From: Filosporella fistucella
Lineage: Eukaryota; Ascomycota; Leotiomycetes; Helotiales
DNA length: 64,000 bases
Assembly (NCBI GenBank): GCA_030077755.1
Contig: JAQJZZ010000011.1
Location: forward strand, 2,170,001 to 2,234,000
Direction: 5' to 3'
Translations under genes and position numbers: made by a program
Notes under the pieces: model-generated
Seen by the model: the letters and a program-made list of their open reading frames with translations, nothing else
The model's database searches: none
Told to the model about the DNA's origin: nothing
Shown here: positions 36,240-47,710 of the stretch, one piece after another
How the letters are laid out: each line of letters begins with the position of its first letter
How positions within the stretch are numbered: the stretch's first letter is position 1

Positions 36240-37100
36240 ATGGCTTCCTACAGTATCAACTTTGTCGATGCTGACGGTTTGAAAATATTCTACCGTGAAG
36301 CTGGTTCCAAAGATGCCCCTGTCATCCTCCTCCTTCACGGTTTCCCTAGCTCCTCTCACCAGTATCGCCACTTGATCCCCCTTCTCAGTCACAAATACCA
36401 TGTCGTAGCCCCTGATCTTCCAGGTTACGGGGTCACAGAAGTGCCAGCTGGACGCAACTACACTTACAGCTTCGACAATCTTGCAACCAGCATGGAGGCC
36501 TTCCTCGACGCTCTTGAGATCAAAAAATTCTCCGTCTATGTATTCGACTACGGTGCTCCAACCGGCTTTCGTCTCGCTCTTCGCAGACCAGATGCTATTC
36601 AAGCTATCTTCTCTCAAAATGGAAATGCGTATGAGGAAGGCTTGGGAGAATTCTGGGCCCCCCTCATCAAGTATTGGAAGAGCGGAGCACAAGAGGATCG
36701 CGCTGCTATAGCACCTGCTATACTCACTCTCGAGGCCACCTTGTGGCAGTACGAGACCGGAACCACGGTTCCTGTTGCTCCAGAGGGACCGTATTTGGAC
36801 TGGGCATTTATCTCTCGTCCCGGCAATGACGAGGTACAGCTCGATCTCTTTTACGACTATCGCAAGAATCTGGATGTGTATCCTGCTTTCCAAGAATACT
36901 TCCGCAAATCGCAGATCCCATTGATCGCATTCTGGGGAAAGAACGATCAGATTTTTGTGCCGCCTGGAGCATTGGCTTTCAAGAGAGATCTGCCTAACGC
37001 TGAGATCCATCTTTTGGATGCGGGTCATTTCGCTGTTGAGACCAACACAGCTGAGATTGCAAACTTGATGTTGGATTTCTTGGAGAAGAATGGGATTTGA
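36240..37100 (+). CDS. Alpha/beta hydrolase (haloalkane dehalogenase / epoxide hydrolase type)
   Basis: Intronless frame of 286 aa. The HGFPSSSHQYRHL motif forms the oxyanion hole; the nucleophile position is Asp in VYVFDYGAPTG, as in epoxide hydrolases and haloalkane dehalogenases rather than esterases. The acid is Asp in FWGKNDQIF and the base His in LDAGHFAVET. No signal peptide, so cytosolic. Substrate unknown; it could detoxify or hydrolyse an epoxide or lactone made by the neighbouring P450, but this is only inference from position. Confidence 0.92.
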   Translation: MASYSINFVDADGLKIFYREAGSKDAPVILLLHGFPSSSHQYRHLIPLLSHKYHVVAPDLPGYGVTEVPAGRNYTYSFDNLATSMEAFLDALEIKKFSVYVFDYGAPTGFRLALRRPDAIQAIFSQNGNAYEEGLGEFWAPLIKYWKSGAQEDRAAIAPAILTLEATLWQYETGTTVPVAPEGPYLDWAFISRPGNDEVQLDLFYDYRKNLDVYPAFQEYFRKSQIPLIAFWGKNDQIFVPPGALAFKRDLPNAEIHLLDAGHFAVETNTAEIANLMLDFLEKNGI

Positions 37101-37536
37101 TGATTAGATTTTCAGGTACGAATGAGACACTGAAGTCTTTACATCGAGGCCATTTTTCCTAAGATTGGAAGTTTTGAAATTGCCATTGGGGCTCAAATTT
37201 GGGATTGTGAATATCAGAAGATCAGGACATTCATTTATACTTTCACTTCTACCTCTTTGACAACGAGTTGTCTGATAGCACATCATTTGGAGATACATGC
37301 AAATATCCTCCTTTCAACAAACACTTCATCGCCTGATTGTGGATCGAGTGACTTTAGCCCTCTATAAAACCCTCCAGTTTCTGCCAGGACTGGTGTCTAG
37401 CCCACTTTCTTCAATCCATCCGCGCACCTCTGCATCCGTACAAATTCTTTTCTTTGGCATCAATGGTCAATAAAAGTATCTTGAGATTAGAGAACTTCCC
37501 TGCTATGTCATCTGACACGGCTCTCCCTGACCCTCT
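37101..37536. other. Convergent 3' intergenic
   Basis: 436 bp between the 3' ends of the hydrolase and the Zn2Cys6 gene; nothing seen. Confidence 0.5.
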
Positions 37537-39193
37537 TCATTGCTTCCAAGATATAGTCTCCTTGACAAGTTTCGCAGCCTGTATACACTCAACATCAATC
37601 CCATTCTCCACCAAGTTCATCTTCAGAGTGCTTGCTCTCACCCTGCGCTCCTCGGGTGGGTACCCATCCCCGCCATCGCCTTCTTCTCGTTCCACCACCC
37701 ATTCTGCTACTCTTGCCACCATAAGGCTATCCCACATGCCGTTCTTAGACGGGAAGTCCTTTAGTATCGCGATAGCGCTTCGACGAACAGTACAATCCCG
37801 ACAACGGGTGGCGGTATAGAACAAGGGCATAATTATCCCCATGCCAAATTGTACTCTGAGATACGCCCCCATGCCACCCGTGGATCGCAACTCACTGTCC
37901 CTTTCGTACATGAACTGACACCATTCAACAATTTGTGTGAATTGGTGCTTAAATCCATCAAAGATACTTTCGTCCTTCGTCCTGCTTGTGTAGTACATGA
38001 TTTCAAAGGTACGGAGCGAGGTTAACAGATGGAATGCAGCAAGCCTTTTCCGAGCATCAGTATTGCGACTTTCTTTAATAACCCGAAAGAGCTTGAGAAA
38101 TACCCTTTCCCAAGAACTGATTTGCTGTCCCATATCTGCATACTCGGGTTGGAAGGAATCGATGTCCACCTCGCCCTCAGTATATCGAGGTGACCTTCTC
38201 AAGTATTTAAGGAAATTGTTCGAGAGGTTGCTCGCGAAGTAACTCGCTTTTTCCACCGAAATGAACATGTCCGGAAGCTTTGGCTGTTCTTGCTCCTCAA
38301 TGACATCTAATGTAGGGTCGCGGATGAGTGGGTTTAGCGCAAGATACGAACGGATTTGTAGCTCGAACCTGCCCAATGCGAGCCTCACATCGGTATCAAG
38401 AACGGAGAGATCTTCTTTCCCAGCTCTTCTTCTTTCGCTTTGCCAGTATTTGAGGATCGCCAGACCACTGCTAATCTGCTTTGCAACAGTATTCAGATTG
38501 TCGTGAAAGCTCTCCACGCAGGCGAAAAGCAGGCTAGCAATTAGAACGAGTCTCATTTGAGGATTTTTCGATGACATATGAGCTTGTAGAGAAGCAATTG
38601 CTTTCGTTTGCTGTACTATTGCAAACTTGAGGTGCTCAGCCGTTGTACACATGCCTGCGATCCGAGAGGCTCGATATGAGTACATAGCACTGAGTGCCAG
38701 AATGGCGTGTCGTATAGTTGGCTCATGGTGACATTGTTGTGGCATCACACGGGTCCAAAATGGATTTTCAAACCAGCCTCCAAAATCGCCGGCGAGATTG
38801 CTCTGGTATAGTTTAAAGTACCGCCGTTCTGCCTCATCGCCAGTAAATGATGCAGACACAATCTGCAAGGGAAAAGCTGAAACTCTGGGTCTCAAGGGTG
38901 TGTACTTTATTGGGCGGAATTGGAGGGAAGCCATAGTTTTGTGAGATGCAAAATGGATCTTGCGTTGAATGGGGACATTGTAGACGCAGTCATGAGCGCT
39001 TCCAAATCGAACACATCGTAGGCATACTGGTTTTGCTTCGTCACATTTGACTTTTCTAATCTGGATAGACAAGTCAATTTTGAGTGGAGACAGATATAGT
39101 AGAGAAACATACTTTGCATGTTGCACAACCAGTCTTGACCTTTGGCTTGCCCGCCCGTCTTTGTTTTGCTGGTGCAGGTTCAGTCTCGTCCAT
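37537..39193 (-). CDS. Zn2Cys6 transcription factor
   Basis: Fungal binuclear-cluster regulator. Exons 39193-39113 and 39060-37537 give 534 aa; the 52-bp intron falls inside the zinc cluster, a common place. The cluster reads CATCK | IRKVKCDEAKPVCLRC...C, with basic residues before it (KQRRAGKPKVKTG). The rest (FTGDEAERRYFKLYQ; WFENPFWTRVMPQQCHHEPTI) is typical of the fungal-specific TF domain 2 group (DUF3468-like). It is nuclear. It closes a run of oxidoreductase genes and could control them, though this is unproven. Confidence 0.93.
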
Positions 39194-39832
39194 TTCAACC
39201 GCTTTCACAAGCAATTCCACGTTTTCAGCGCCACTGTATTATTTTGCTGATCATGAATAGTCTCAACAATATGAAAGAGCTTGATCAATGACTCTGAGCG
39301 TCAAATATCGATGTTCTCAGCCCTGGTGAGATTTGCAGCAGAGGTCATTCATAATTGCAAGGGGCTCTCGCACATCTCAGCCAATGGAAAACCTGGTCTC
39401 GGAGCCCAAGTTGCCTCTGCGATCAGCTATTCTGCGAACAGTACGCGTATTGCGGTCAACTGGGACAAAATTTGGGGTTTTAATGGGACTGTAAAACTAG
39501 CTGAATGTTTTGCTTTTAGGAGATCGAGAGAAGCCATCAAGTGACCTGAAACAATACGCTGGAAACCCCAAAAACAGATTCAACACAACCAAAAAATTGT
39601 TTTGCATTATATCGTTCAAATTCCAAGAGGGTCATATTACAAGAAGAAATATCATTGATAAAACAGCGAGTGCTCCCCAAATAGTGGATGAGGGGGTAAA
39701 AAGTTATCAGAGTCGAGTATTGACAATCGACAAGAACATCGAGAAGATCACAACAGACACTGATGTGTGCCGCTGAAGAGGGACATCGAGTGTGTTTCTT
39801 CTATTTTTGCACTGTAAAGTCGTGCTCAAAGC
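39194..39832. other. Intergenic upstream of the Zn2Cys6 gene
   Basis: Promoter side of the regulator. Short frames only, no motif. Confidence 0.45.
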
Positions 39833-40218
39833 ATTCCTCGAGTGTTCATCGGAAGAAAAGACTGAGGCCCTTCGAATCGAAAGTCATCTCTCGCGTTTAG
39901 ACAGTAGAGATGCGATTTCTGTTGACTCGATACAGCTCGCCCCTGGAGGTATTTTAGGATCCACTTTATAGAGTAATGAAGTTGATGTCATCTTTGCGCC
40001 CGCGTGTCCATGGCTTGTCGAAAAGCCTGCAAAAAGCTCGTTCCAGTTCCTTACTCCACCACCCTTTGACCCCGCGTATGGCATTTTTGATCTCGAGGTT
40101 GCGCGTATCGGGAAATCCGAGGTTGGCGGTATCCTTGCCTATCACCCGTCTGAATAGGATATTAGGTGTCTATACCCATGCGGGACGAATGGTGTACCAC
40201 TTCAATTACGATGATTGA
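39833..40218 (+). pseudogene. Possible decayed coding remnant
   Basis: A plus-strand frame reads like protein (KVVLKAFLECSSEEKTEA upstream, then NEVDVIFAPACPWLVEKPAK and FDPAYGIFDLEVARIGKSE) but is cut by a TAG at about 39970 and another near 40155. After that a different frame looks better (GVYTHAGRMVYHFNYDD, stop at 40218). This suggests a gene fragment with one stop and one frame shift, or an exon-intron structure I cannot resolve. Family not recognised. Confidence 0.3.
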
Positions 40219-40803
40219 AGTTTAGAATTCAAGCAAACATCAAAGGCAAAGAATGGAAGGGACTACCTGCTATCGACATCAAATCTCCGAGATCCAGGTC
40301 ACGAGGTAGAGTGAGACCGACCAACATTGATACCTACGATGAACGCAATAGTGGCTGAGAAGATAGAGCTTTGCTCACGCATTTTCTCTACTCGTTTCAA
40401 CCTTTAGATCTGGTCGGAAAGATCTCTTGAAGACACAGCCAGACCATAAATATGAGATCACCTGATTTGCCTTGTCCCGAGGTCTGTCCCAATTCGGAAG
40501 CTCCCTGGATCTATCTGATGCACCTCTACGGCACAGCCCCAGCCCTCTTTTCTCTGATTCGCAGCCCTACACAAGCTGAAAAGCTGCTGACGCGGCGGAA
40601 AGAAATGTAAGACTCGGGATGATGCATCTCCATCCTTATCACTCCACATCTCCAAATCAAACCTGAAATATAAGTCTTTTGTCGCCCGTTCGCAATCTCG
40701 TGATATTGAATCCTCTGCGTTCAAGGTCAATTATTGTACTATATCTGCTTGACGTTCATCTTTTTTTGAGTAGGAGGAATCGCAAAGATGAGTAGGCAAC
40801 AAT
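40219..40803. other. Intergenic, no gene seen
   Basis: A 90-codon minus-strand frame at 40458-40730 shows no recognisable motif and starts without a clear promoter. Confidence 0.4.
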
Positions 40804-41797
40804 ATGAGCGTGTATGTATATTTAATTCTGTTGCCTGACCCCGCCAAATGCACCTATCCCTATCTCTTGAAATCTCAACACAAGAACCACAATTTGGGAG
40901 GACAACACATCGACCATAAAGCTAATACTGAAAAGGTCCCTCAAAGAGACGACACTATATCATTATCAAGCATTCATTCAATTCCACCCTACCAACCCTC
41001 GTCCTTCAACCCCTCCTACAATTATAACACTGGCATCCCTTCCTCAATTGCCTCTTCTCAGCATGCCCCCTCTATAATCGCGCCCTCTGTTCCTTCCTCT
41101 CCTCCACCATCTTTCCACACACATTCTTCACCAGGCACACCACGGCCGACGCCTAGTACGTCTACGCATGCACACAGTAACCCCTCATATGCAGAATTAT
41201 GGGGTGTAGCTCCAAGTACTGTTGGCGGCGAGACAATGGCTACTAGCAATGATGCACTGGCTACAATCGCAGGATTGAAACAGAGAGTAGAGTGGTTGGA
41301 AGAGAGTATAGGTCGTCTTCTTGTATGTTATGCCTTCTCATCAGGACACTCCTCCAAGTTTCTTTCATATAACATATAAATCCTGCACTATACACCAGCC
41401 CCCCCCCCAACACCACACCTAAGCCGCCCGTAAGCCCTTCGAGACTGACACATCTAAGCTCGAGCAAGAAAATCGCGCTGCAAACGGTGAAGCGAGCTCA
41501 AGCAGTGAGCCTCGCAGCAATTGCTGTGTAGCCTTCACTGATCTTTCACCTGATCTGGAGCGCGCACTTACAAGCGGCAATACCTCAAACTGCTGTGTGA
41601 CTTTTCGGAGGAACAAGACAGATAGTAAGAGAGAGAGAAGGAACGGTATAGTCGCAGGGTGTATGGGTTTATTTTTGGTGTGTGTCATGATCACGATTAT
41701 TCTCACGTCTGCGACAAGTGGGAGGGGCAGAAATAGGACGTGGAGCGAGGGTGTGCGCGGGAATATGGAGGACGGAAAGATGATGGGTGATGAGTGA
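40804..41797 (+). CDS. Ser/Pro-rich protein with one C-terminal membrane helix
   Basis: Exons 40804-41322 and 41435-41797 join in phase for 293 aa. The N-terminal 130 residues are disordered and rich in Ser, Pro and Thr. A short coiled-coil follows (ALATIAGLKQRVEWLEESI). After the intron comes an acidic/polar part containing two copies of the short motif SNCCV, 34 residues apart, then a basic patch (RRNKTDSKRERRN), a single membrane helix (GIVAGCMGLFLVCVMITIIL) and a 30-residue hydrophilic tail. The intron holds a C10 run near 41399. The start is uncertain: GTATGT-like donors just after 40804 allow an earlier short first exon. No known family recognised. Confidence 0.65.
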
Positions 41798-42038
41798 GAG
41801 GAGGGTGTGGTATTGAGGCGCGGGAACGGATTTGGCTACAATCATGGAGTTAACGGTTTGGGCTCTGAGAGTTTCAGTATTTCAAAGATCTACGAGCTAT
41901 GTGCTAGTAATCTGAGGATGTAATGTGGTATGTGTAGAAGCTCAGGTCAGCTATGCCTAAATATCAGTGGAGCCCTACGGCTAGGGAAGTGTGTGATAGC
42001 AAAGATAGCAGACATCTTCTCCAATCAAGATCCCTCTT

Positions 42039-44722
42039 TCACAGTTTTGATGCTCCTCTCGTCTCAGATTTCACAAGTCCAGCACTCACAATTCTTTTGG
42101 TCCATTTGATCTCCTCCCAGTCAGTCGTCCTAATGTTAGTGATGTGTAGCAGCCAACCACTGGCACTCTTAGAGTCCCTTTTCAACTTCCCCAGACATCT
42201 GGCCATGAGCTTCTCTTTGGCATCAACGAACACTTTGCTTTCGGTTTCAGCTAGTCCAGTGACCTTGTAATTCAGTAGCAATCCGTTGGGGGGTGGCCCG
42301 CGCTCTGTCCAGAGATCTGCAAACTGGAAGTGTTGCTTTGTCGTCCCAACTTCTCGAGAAGAGAAGGTGACACGTGCAAACAGCTCGATTATGACATCTT
42401 GGTTCAGTGCTTGACAGCGGGCACCCTCCTTCAGCATCTCTCCAATTCGAAAACAGACTCTAAGGAACGATTGTGAAGAAAGACCCAGGATTGTAGATCG
42501 ATCGATAGTTGGGGTTGGGAAATCCGGTCGAGCGAATGGTTTTAATGGTTCATACTCATGGCTATCGTCGAGTACGAGCTCTTCGCATTTCGGAGTTGCC
42601 TGGGTCATGTTTGTTGGCGTTTGAGGTACCAGAGGTTTGAACGGCTTAAGGAAATGCTGTGAGGGGTGTGAGCGTTCGCTGTTGAACCCATGTTCATTGA
42701 GTTCTTCCTGGTAGAGTAATGCATCCGCGAGCTCTTGTTGGTCTGTAGAATCATTAGGTCGCACAAACAACCAATCTTCTTCGTCGCCCGAGGGGATATC
42801 TTTTGGGAAGTCTTCCACATGTGCTATCACTACTTGACGCCTTAGCGGCGACGTGTCAGCTGTTGTTGGTCTTGCAGATGAGGGGGTTTCAATCAGTTCA
42901 TGGTCTTGTTCGATTGCTTTGGCTAATTTGAGAAATTCTTCCGTGTCATCTTCATCTATTGGAAAATCATCGTCCATGTCTAGACAGTCATCGAGAAAAG
43001 AGACCGCAGGAGCATGTTGTGTTGATAGCCTTTTAACCAAGACTTGCTCATGAGCTGGACTGCTCTCTCTCGTCACCCTGCTTTGGTTCCGAGTTTCGAG
43101 TTGTTGTTCATGAAAAGCGGCATGGATAATTTTGCTAGAGGTTGCGGGATCTGTTATGGCTGCCCACATTTCAGAGTCGTCAAAGCCCTCATCGAACTCG
43201 TCAATATCGTGGTGATGTACATTCTTACCGTTTGGATCACAGTGGTCATCTGAGTTCGATCGCTTCGCTGGAAGAGATTTTATGGAAAGGGAAGGATGAG
43301 GTGGGGTGTGTTGTGTGCCTTCGTTGAATGGATGATCATGTTGCTGGAGTATGGCAATTTCCTGTTCCAACTGGGAGCTTTTTTCAAGCACTTCCTCCTC
43401 AACATCAATATTCTCCTGCAATTGTTCATTGTACAATTCCTCATGTTGGGCAACGTAGCTTGCGTTAGCATAAAGATGTAACCCCACTTGTGGCGACCCA
43501 CCCAGATTGGGCTCGGTTGCATCAATAAGGTTACCGAGTTCTCGAGCCTCACTAGATGTTGGCTCACCGTAATCAGTCGCGGGTTGTGAAGCTTTGTTAT
43601 GTGGAGTGAGGTTCGAGATCCCACCGACTCGACATTCCTCCTCCTCCTTGGGCACAGACAGAAGATCTGGATTGTCTGATCCGTCCATTACAGAAAGATG
43701 AGTCTCAGCTTTCGAATGAACTACGTCTCCAAGTGGATGCGAACTCGTCTGTGGGATCAGACTTTGAACGGTATTTTCAGTTTGATGAACGCCTTGCCCC
43801 AACGCCCATGCTGCATCTTGGAAAAAACCGTCGTCCCGCTGGGATGGATACCGTACTGGCTGCTGCCGTATTTGCAGTTGAGGAAACATCCGTTGGATCA
43901 CGACTGGGTTACTTTTTCCGTCCCTGTACATGTAGCCAGCCAGTTTATTAACTGTGGTTTGTGCCACGGACTGATGGTTGGATTTCACAGATTCTTGTGT
44001 GCTAATCCATCCTCTCTGGCTCACAATCACAACAGATGTAGGCTCATCATCCAGTGTTTTCTGTGGGTTTGGGGCACGCTTTGTAATGACCGGATTCTTG
44101 AACGGTGCCATTTTACGCGACTGGATTACTGGCTTCTTAGCAACAGTCTTCTTCCGCGCTTTCTTTACAAAATCTGGAGGTGTCGTCGATTGCGATCCAT
44201 CTGCATCTTCAACGCTCTGGCCATGTAATTCCCCGCTGTACGGTACATGTTGCATATCTTTGGGAGGTTTCGTTGGCTTCGCTCGTTTCGTTGGTCCTGT
44301 CTTTCTCCTTTTTGGGAACGACGTCTCGAAATCTTCTCCATTGTTCTGCCATGCTAAATCACCCTCATCCCGGTATTCCCACACGGATCCTACTGATACT
44401 GCACGTCCTTCATTGGCCGCAGATTTCCCTCTCTTTCTAGTCTTCGTCGTCGCAGGCTGAGGATCATCTGGGATCTCGTAAAGAGTATCGGCATCAATGG
44501 AATGGAGTGTTTTCTGGGGGCTGATAAAGCGTAGCGGGGCTACGCTATAATTGACTGGTGTGAAGGCCGACATGACAGGTTCCTCAATTTGGAATTGTCT
44601 TACACCTTTGTCAGCAAACTACATAAATTAAAGATCTGCGGCGCAACTTACGGTCCTGACTCCTTCCCCAATGCCCCGTCTTGAAGCACTTCTTGCATAT
44701 CCCATCCACGGTACAAAGCCAT
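42039..44722 (-). CDS. Large disordered nuclear-looking protein, conserved C-terminus
   Basis: Main exon 44598-42039 plus a likely 5' exon 44722-44652 (53-bp intron, GTAAGT donor, GCTGAC branch site) gives 876 aa in frame. If exon 1 is excluded, the first ATG in the large exon is 44573 (844 aa). The N-terminal part has basic patches (KTRKRGKSAANE; KRRKTGPTKRAKPTKPPK) suggesting nuclear location. Most of the protein is low-complexity and acidic. The final 150 residues look folded and conserved: FLRVCFRIGEMLKEGARC, IIELFARVTFSSRE, HFQFADLWTERGPPPNG, ARCLGKLKRD, WLLHITNIRTTDWEEIKW. I cannot name the domain. Confidence 0.75.
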
Positions 44723-45606
44723 TGTTGAAGCCGAATCTCGGCTTCTCTCCACCAGCGGTACAACTCCGCGTACCTCGGTCCTAGAGATAAAATATCAAGG
44801 GGACAAGATTAATGTAATTAGCGAAATGTTGGACAAGAAGATGTTGTGAGAGAGGTGCTGCATCACGGCTGCACCTCGGGAGCGCTAGCCTAGAGCAACC
44901 GGAAGCTGCCAGGGTCACAAGTTCCATCGATATCATGCAGCCATTCTGGTCTTCTTAATCTCATACTTGTAGCCTTCTTTTGGGTATCATCATTCTTTGC
45001 AATATTCCCATTCTGCGCGTGTTTCCTTGAGACTTGCACCTTGCGACCCATCACTAATACTCACTAAAGAGCTTCATCGTGCTTCATCTACCCCGCCCCC
45101 ACCTGATATCTTATCCATATCAGCAGCAGCCTGGTTAGTACTGCAACGTCCGCGTCAGCTGTCTCTATACAAACCTAAAACTAATTATCAGTCAGTTTCC
45201 AGATAGCCTGGATCTTGGAGCTGCCGATGGTATTTGCACTTGTCAATTGTACGCCCGCCGAATTTAGGACCAGAAGCATTTGGCGTTAGAAAGATAAAAG
45301 CCGGCCGTGTCACGGGACAGAAGCCGTAAAGTAGGGAGAGGACTGTGATCATGTTTTCTTCAGTCAGTATTCTACTAGGTCATTTCCTTCCGTTATCTAT
45401 ATTTGCCTCCAGTGACAAGTGTTGAATCACTTGACTCGGCGAAGTTCCAATTCGGAACAAGTTCAGCTTATATAAAAATTTATACTGAGATGCCTCGGTA
45501 TGGTATCCAGAGCAAAGTCTCGGGATACGAATTCTATGATGCTAGACATATCCAGCCTCACTATGTTATCCCCAAAAGTCTCCTCAGTCAACTGGAGCCA
45601 TCCGCA
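44723..45606. promoter_or_regulatory. Divergent region, disordered protein / Lsb5-like gene
   Basis: Holds both promoters. The reading frame of the Lsb5-like gene stays open back to 45403, but the conserved family start fits ATG 45607, so I treat the rest as leader. Confidence 0.45.
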
Positions 45607-47027
45607 ATGTCGACGTTTAAATTGTTGTTCGCTGACTCTTTCTCTCAGAAAAAGCCTTATTCCGCAATCACTGTGCAGGTGGAGAATCTTACAAGCGAGC
45701 AGTATGAGGAAGATGATCTCAGTGGTATCCCAGACCTTGTTGAGGCTATCAAGCTTCAAGCTACCGGTCCATCAGAAGCGGCAAGAGCAATCCGGAAGAA
45801 GCTAAAGTACGGCAACGTTCATCGTCAAATTCGAGCTCTAACTATCCTGGATGGATTGATTCAGAATGCCGGGTCGAATTTCCAACGCACAGTTGCTGAT
45901 GAAATGCTGTTGGAACGCTTGCGTGTTTGTGGAACCTCGGACCTGTCTGACCCAGCAGTGAAGGAGAAGTGTAAAGAGCTGTTCAGATCTTGGGCAGTTG
46001 AGTATAAAAACACTCGTGGCCTTGAACAGATCGCTGTTCTCTACAAGGTAATAAACTCACCAAACAAAATTGCAACATAATGCTGACTTAGGTAGCAACT
46101 ACCACGTCGCAAGCAAGTCGTGACTCAAGATAGATCCAAGGTGCTGCGTGAAACCGAGCAAAACCCATTTGAAGGCGATGAAGAGGAAGAGACCTCCCCT
46201 CTTCCGCCATCACATGCACGTCAAAGTTCCCTCGCTGGTTCTCAAGCTCAGTCGAGCAGGAGTTCGACTCCCTCATCCTTCTTCTCTTCTGGGCCCGCTT
46301 CCCCAACGACGTCGAAAAAATCCAAGAAGGACAAAGACAAGAAAAAAAAGAAGTCAAAGGCTTTCAACCTTGAGGCTGAGAAGGATGAAATGAAAAATAC
46401 CATTGCTGAATCATCTGTTGCTTCTACCAACCTGTTGAATGCGTTGAGGTTGATTAACCGCGAGCATGAACAAATTTCCGAGAACAAAGCAGCTGTACAC
46501 CATTTTGACAATTGCAAACTGCTGCGTCGAAAGGTTCTACGTTATGTCAGTTCGAGACTTTCCACCATGCCAATCTATGCTAATACTTTCCAGATTCAAC
46601 ATGTTGAGGCTGAGCAATGGCTTGGTGCGCTCCTCCATGCAAACGATGAGCTTGTCACTGCCCTAATGACATTTGAGCAACTTGATCGGTCTATTGATGC
46701 CGATAGCGATTCCGATGACGAGCTTGCCCAACAGCAGCATATGTATAAGAGTACGTTTTCCAGTCAGTCGTTTGCTGATGCCTGTGTTGACACATCTTAG
46801 TCATGACCGATAAGGGGAAGGAAAATGAGACTGCTAATCAACTGTCTGGTCTCCACATCAGTAAGCCTGCAAGTCCAGAGCAACGTCCTCGTCCACCACC
46901 AAGACCAGTTCCTCAACCAGTCGACGAGGATGAGGATTCTTTCGAGGAGGAGGACGAGAATGATCCTTTCGCAGATCGCAATGCTGTCACTACACCCAAG
47001 GTTGAAAGGGGACCACCAGTATGGTAG
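45607..47027 (+). CDS. lsb5: Lsb5-like VHS/GAT-domain endocytic adaptor
   Basis: Cytosolic adaptor linking ubiquitinated cargo, actin and endocytosis. Exons 45607-46047, 46096-46545, 46594-46750 and 46801-47027 sum to 424 aa in frame. The VHS domain covers about residues 15-150 (LKYGNVHRQIRALTILDGLI; FQRTVADEMLLERLRVCGTSDLSD). A basic Lys-rich linker (KSKKDKDKKKKKSK) follows. The GAT-like helical part begins NTIAESSVASTNLLNALRLI and runs through DNCKLLRRKVLRY | IQHVEAEQWLG. The tail is acidic with NPF (QNPFEGD) near residue 170 and NDPF near the end, typical endocytic short motifs; it ends GPPVW. Start chosen at MSTFKLLFADSFSQKKPYSA because the family begins there. Confidence 0.9.
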
Positions 47028-47710
47028 TGTGGCTCTGAGACTCGTAACATCACCGTTGCACTTTAGAGGCGGGCTTTCTGTTCATTATCTCTCCTGCCCT
47101 CCGAGCACCCTTGCTTTTGAAGCGTATTCTCACTTTTCGCTACAAGACGTAGTAGTTTCACTCATGGGTCTAAATGAATTCTTGTTTATATTAAAGTCAT
47201 GACAGATATGATATCCGTGACGCACATGATTATATTCGCCTCGCTTCCGTCATGCTTCTCATACCTCGAGTGCAGCAGATCCGATATTGATGAGACACAG
47301 TATCTGTTAAAGTCGGCATTTTTCAAAGTCTGTTCTTGCCTCTTTGTCTTCCATTATCGTCCTCCACAGGAAGCCTAATCTGTTTACAAAAATAATCCTT
47401 ATTTTGAAGCTTGTGCTACATTAATTTAACATGCCCTGCAAACGGTCAGGAGGCTCCATTCAATTTATACGTTCCCCCTCACCCAATAGGCAGAAGCTCA
47501 TTTCAGGAGCCGCAGGCATGAGTTCCAATCCATTCACTTGTCATCGGGAACTGTTGTTCGGGTGTACTCACATTATTTGTTTTTAAAGATTTGAGGCCCC
47601 AAAAAACCAGCCGTTTATGAAAAATAGAGAGGATGTGTGTGAATCTGTTAGTGACATGGAAAATCTTACTTGCCTCTGTGTCAGACGTCAAACAGCTGCC
47701 AGTACAATCC
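47028..47710. other. Convergent 3' intergenic
   Basis: 683 bp between 3' ends; no gene visible. Confidence 0.5.

Noticed and set aside
36207..37028. 273-codon minus-strand frame
   Set aside because: Exact antisense of the alpha/beta hydrolase, whose catalytic motifs are clear.
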